NCBI GenBank assembly: GCA_903930165.1
Contig: CAIYXO010000682.1
Coordinates: forward strand, 1-7,391
Reading direction: 5' to 3'
Length of the DNA stretch: 7,391 nt
From: an uncultured Verrucomicrobiota bacterium
GTDB taxonomy: Bacteria; Verrucomicrobiota; Verrucomicrobiia; Limisphaerales; UBA9464
Part shown: in pieces, positions 7,045 through 7,391 of the stretch
Layout of the letters: the number at the start of each line of letters is the position of its first letter
How positions within the stretch are numbered: position 1 is the stretch's first letter
Made by a program: the position numbers and the translations under genes
Notes under the pieces: model-generated
What the model was told of the DNA's origin: nothing
What the model saw: only the letters and a program-made list of their open reading frames with translations
The model's database searches: none

Positions 7045-7136
7045 GCTTGGGTTCCGCCCTTTCAGGGCTTGGAACTACGACGGACTCCGGTCCCAAGGCG
7101 TTGCCCTAGGCTTTCGCCTCTCGCCCCGTTGGGGCG
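7045..7136 (-). repeat. Structured intergenic repeat, copy B (inverted partner of A)
   Basis: Read on the minus strand from 7136, this copy repeats the order of copy A. H1 is CGCCCC-AAC-GGGGCG (7136-7122). The linker is AGAGGCGAAAG. H2 is CCTAGGGC-AAC-GCCTTGGG (7110-7092). H3 is GCCCT-GAA-AGGGC (7068-7056). In H1 the T-A pair of copy A is a C-G pair here. H2 contains two pairs that work only as G.U in RNA of this strand and would be A/C mismatches in the opposite transcript. H3 has a U-A pair where copy A has U.G. The copy is head-to-head with copy A, so a larger cruciform or long stem is also possible. Confidence 0.75.
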
Positions 7137-7143
7137 CCAAGCG

Positions 7144-7156
7144 GCCCGGATCGGGC
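7144..7156 (+). other. Small hairpin beside repeat copy B
   Basis: A perfect GCCCG-GAT-CGGGC stem-loop lies 7 nt beyond copy B and has a 3-nt loop like the hairpins of the repeat. It may be an extra module of the repeat or chance in GC-rich sequence. Confidence 0.3.
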
Positions 7157-7177
7157 AAGGAATGTGGCGGCTGCGGC

Positions 7178-7197
7178 TTCCCAAGGGGGCTTGGGAA
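7178..7197 (+). promoter_or_regulatory. Perfect hairpin upstream of the DUF1501 gene
   Basis: An 8-bp perfect inverted repeat TTCCCAAG-GGGG-CTTGGGAA ends 23 nt before ATG 7221. It could be an operator, an mRNA leader structure controlling the start, or a further repeat module. No T tract follows, so an intrinsic terminator is unlikely. No recognisable -35/-10 pair or Shine-Dalgarno sequence was found between it and the start codon. Confidence 0.4.
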
Positions 7198-7220
7198 CCG
7201 GTAGTCTCCGCCAGCTTCCC

Positions 7221-7391
7221 ATGGGTCTCCTGCACCAAAACTGCGCCGGCATGCCGCGCCGCGATTTCCTCCAAGTGGGACTGGGCGGGATGCTCGGATT
7301 GGGGCTCTCGGACATCCTTCGGTTGAACGCGGCGACAGCGAAGCCGCAGTCGGTTCCCCAGATGGCACCGCCGGCCGGCACGAAGCCGGTC
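7221..7391 (+). CDS. DUF1501-family Tat-exported protein (3' partial)
   Basis: Only the first 57 residues are present, and the frame is open to the right edge. The N-terminus NCAGMPRRDFLQVGLGGMLG (7-26) has a twin-arginine signal (Arg13-Arg14) and a hydrophobic glycine/leucine core (19-35). An NC-G-RRDFL-VG start of this kind is characteristic of DUF1501 proteins, a sulfatase-like family abundant in Planctomycetota and Verrucomicrobiota whose function is poorly known. The protein should be exported folded across the inner membrane. ATG 7221 is preferred over ATG 7251 because it keeps the NC-G motif before the arginines. No Shine-Dalgarno sequence is visible. DUF1501 genes often follow DUF1549/DUF1553 cytochrome-like genes; here an importer and a repeat region precede it, so any partner would have to lie downstream. 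Another Tat substrate is possible because the diagnostic metal-binding region lies outside the window. Confidence 0.8.
   Translation, partial: MGLLHQNCAGMPRRDFLQVGLGGMLGLGLSDILRLNAATAKPQSVPQMAPPAGTKPV

Noticed and set aside
6819..7109. Possible small gene of 96 codons in the intergenic region
   Set aside because: It runs through the hairpin repeats, has no ribosome-binding site or domain, and its composition reflects the repeats rather than a protein.
6911..7136. CRISPR array
   Set aside because: There are only two units, in opposite orientation, with internal palindromes and no regular spacers.
6827..7197. Canonical Rho-independent terminators at the intergenic hairpins
   Set aside because: None of the stems is followed by a T-rich run, so only weak transcript-end calls were kept.

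Overview
The window is GC-rich, densely coded DNA. Every intact gene lies on the + strand. A PVC-group bacterium (Verrucomicrobiota or Planctomycetota) is the best guess. Three things suggest this: the start of a twin-arginine DUF1501 protein at the right edge, a substrate-binding/permease fusion of the amino-acid ABC family, and GC-rich structured intergenic repeats. Most starts also lack a Shine-Dalgarno sequence. The phylum is inferred; no rRNA or other phylogenetic marker is present.

Region 1 (1-4423) is a four-gene tripartite efflux operon. In order it encodes a NodT/TolC-type outer-membrane channel (cut at the left edge), a MacA-like periplasmic adaptor with a possible lipobox, a MacB-type ATPase, and a MacB/FtsX-type permease. 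Genes are 16 nt apart, overlap by 4 nt (ATGA), or are 11 nt apart, so one transcript is likely. MacB is split into separate ATPase and permease chains. Together the proteins should form an ATP-driven pump from the inner membrane or periplasm through the outer membrane. The substrate (macrolide, peptide, lipid or siderophore) cannot be read from the sequence.

Region 2 (4424-4585) is a 162-nt spacer. It holds a strong hairpin and a paired GAATTC element that may be the control region of the next operon.

Region 3 (4586-6822) is a compact two-gene amino-acid-type importer. One chain carries a signal peptide, a family 3 substrate-binding domain and a HisM/GlnP-type permease domain. A GlnQ-type ATPase follows, overlapping by ATGA. 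The residues that normally grip the amino-acid carboxylate appear to be changed in the binding domain, so the ligand may be unusual.

Region 4 (6823-7220) is about 400 nt with no credible gene. It contains two head-to-head copies of a repeat of about 90 nt, each built from three small hairpins with 3-nt loops. The differences between copies keep the stems paired, and several do so only as G.U pairs in one orientation, which points to an RNA structure. Other hairpins flank the pair. This is the least explained part of the window.

Region 5 (7221-7391) is the N-terminus of a Tat-exported DUF1501 protein that runs off the right edge.

No tRNA, rRNA, CRISPR array or insertion sequence was seen. 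The most original signal is the structured repeat pair; the rest is mostly well-known transport machinery with a few oddities.
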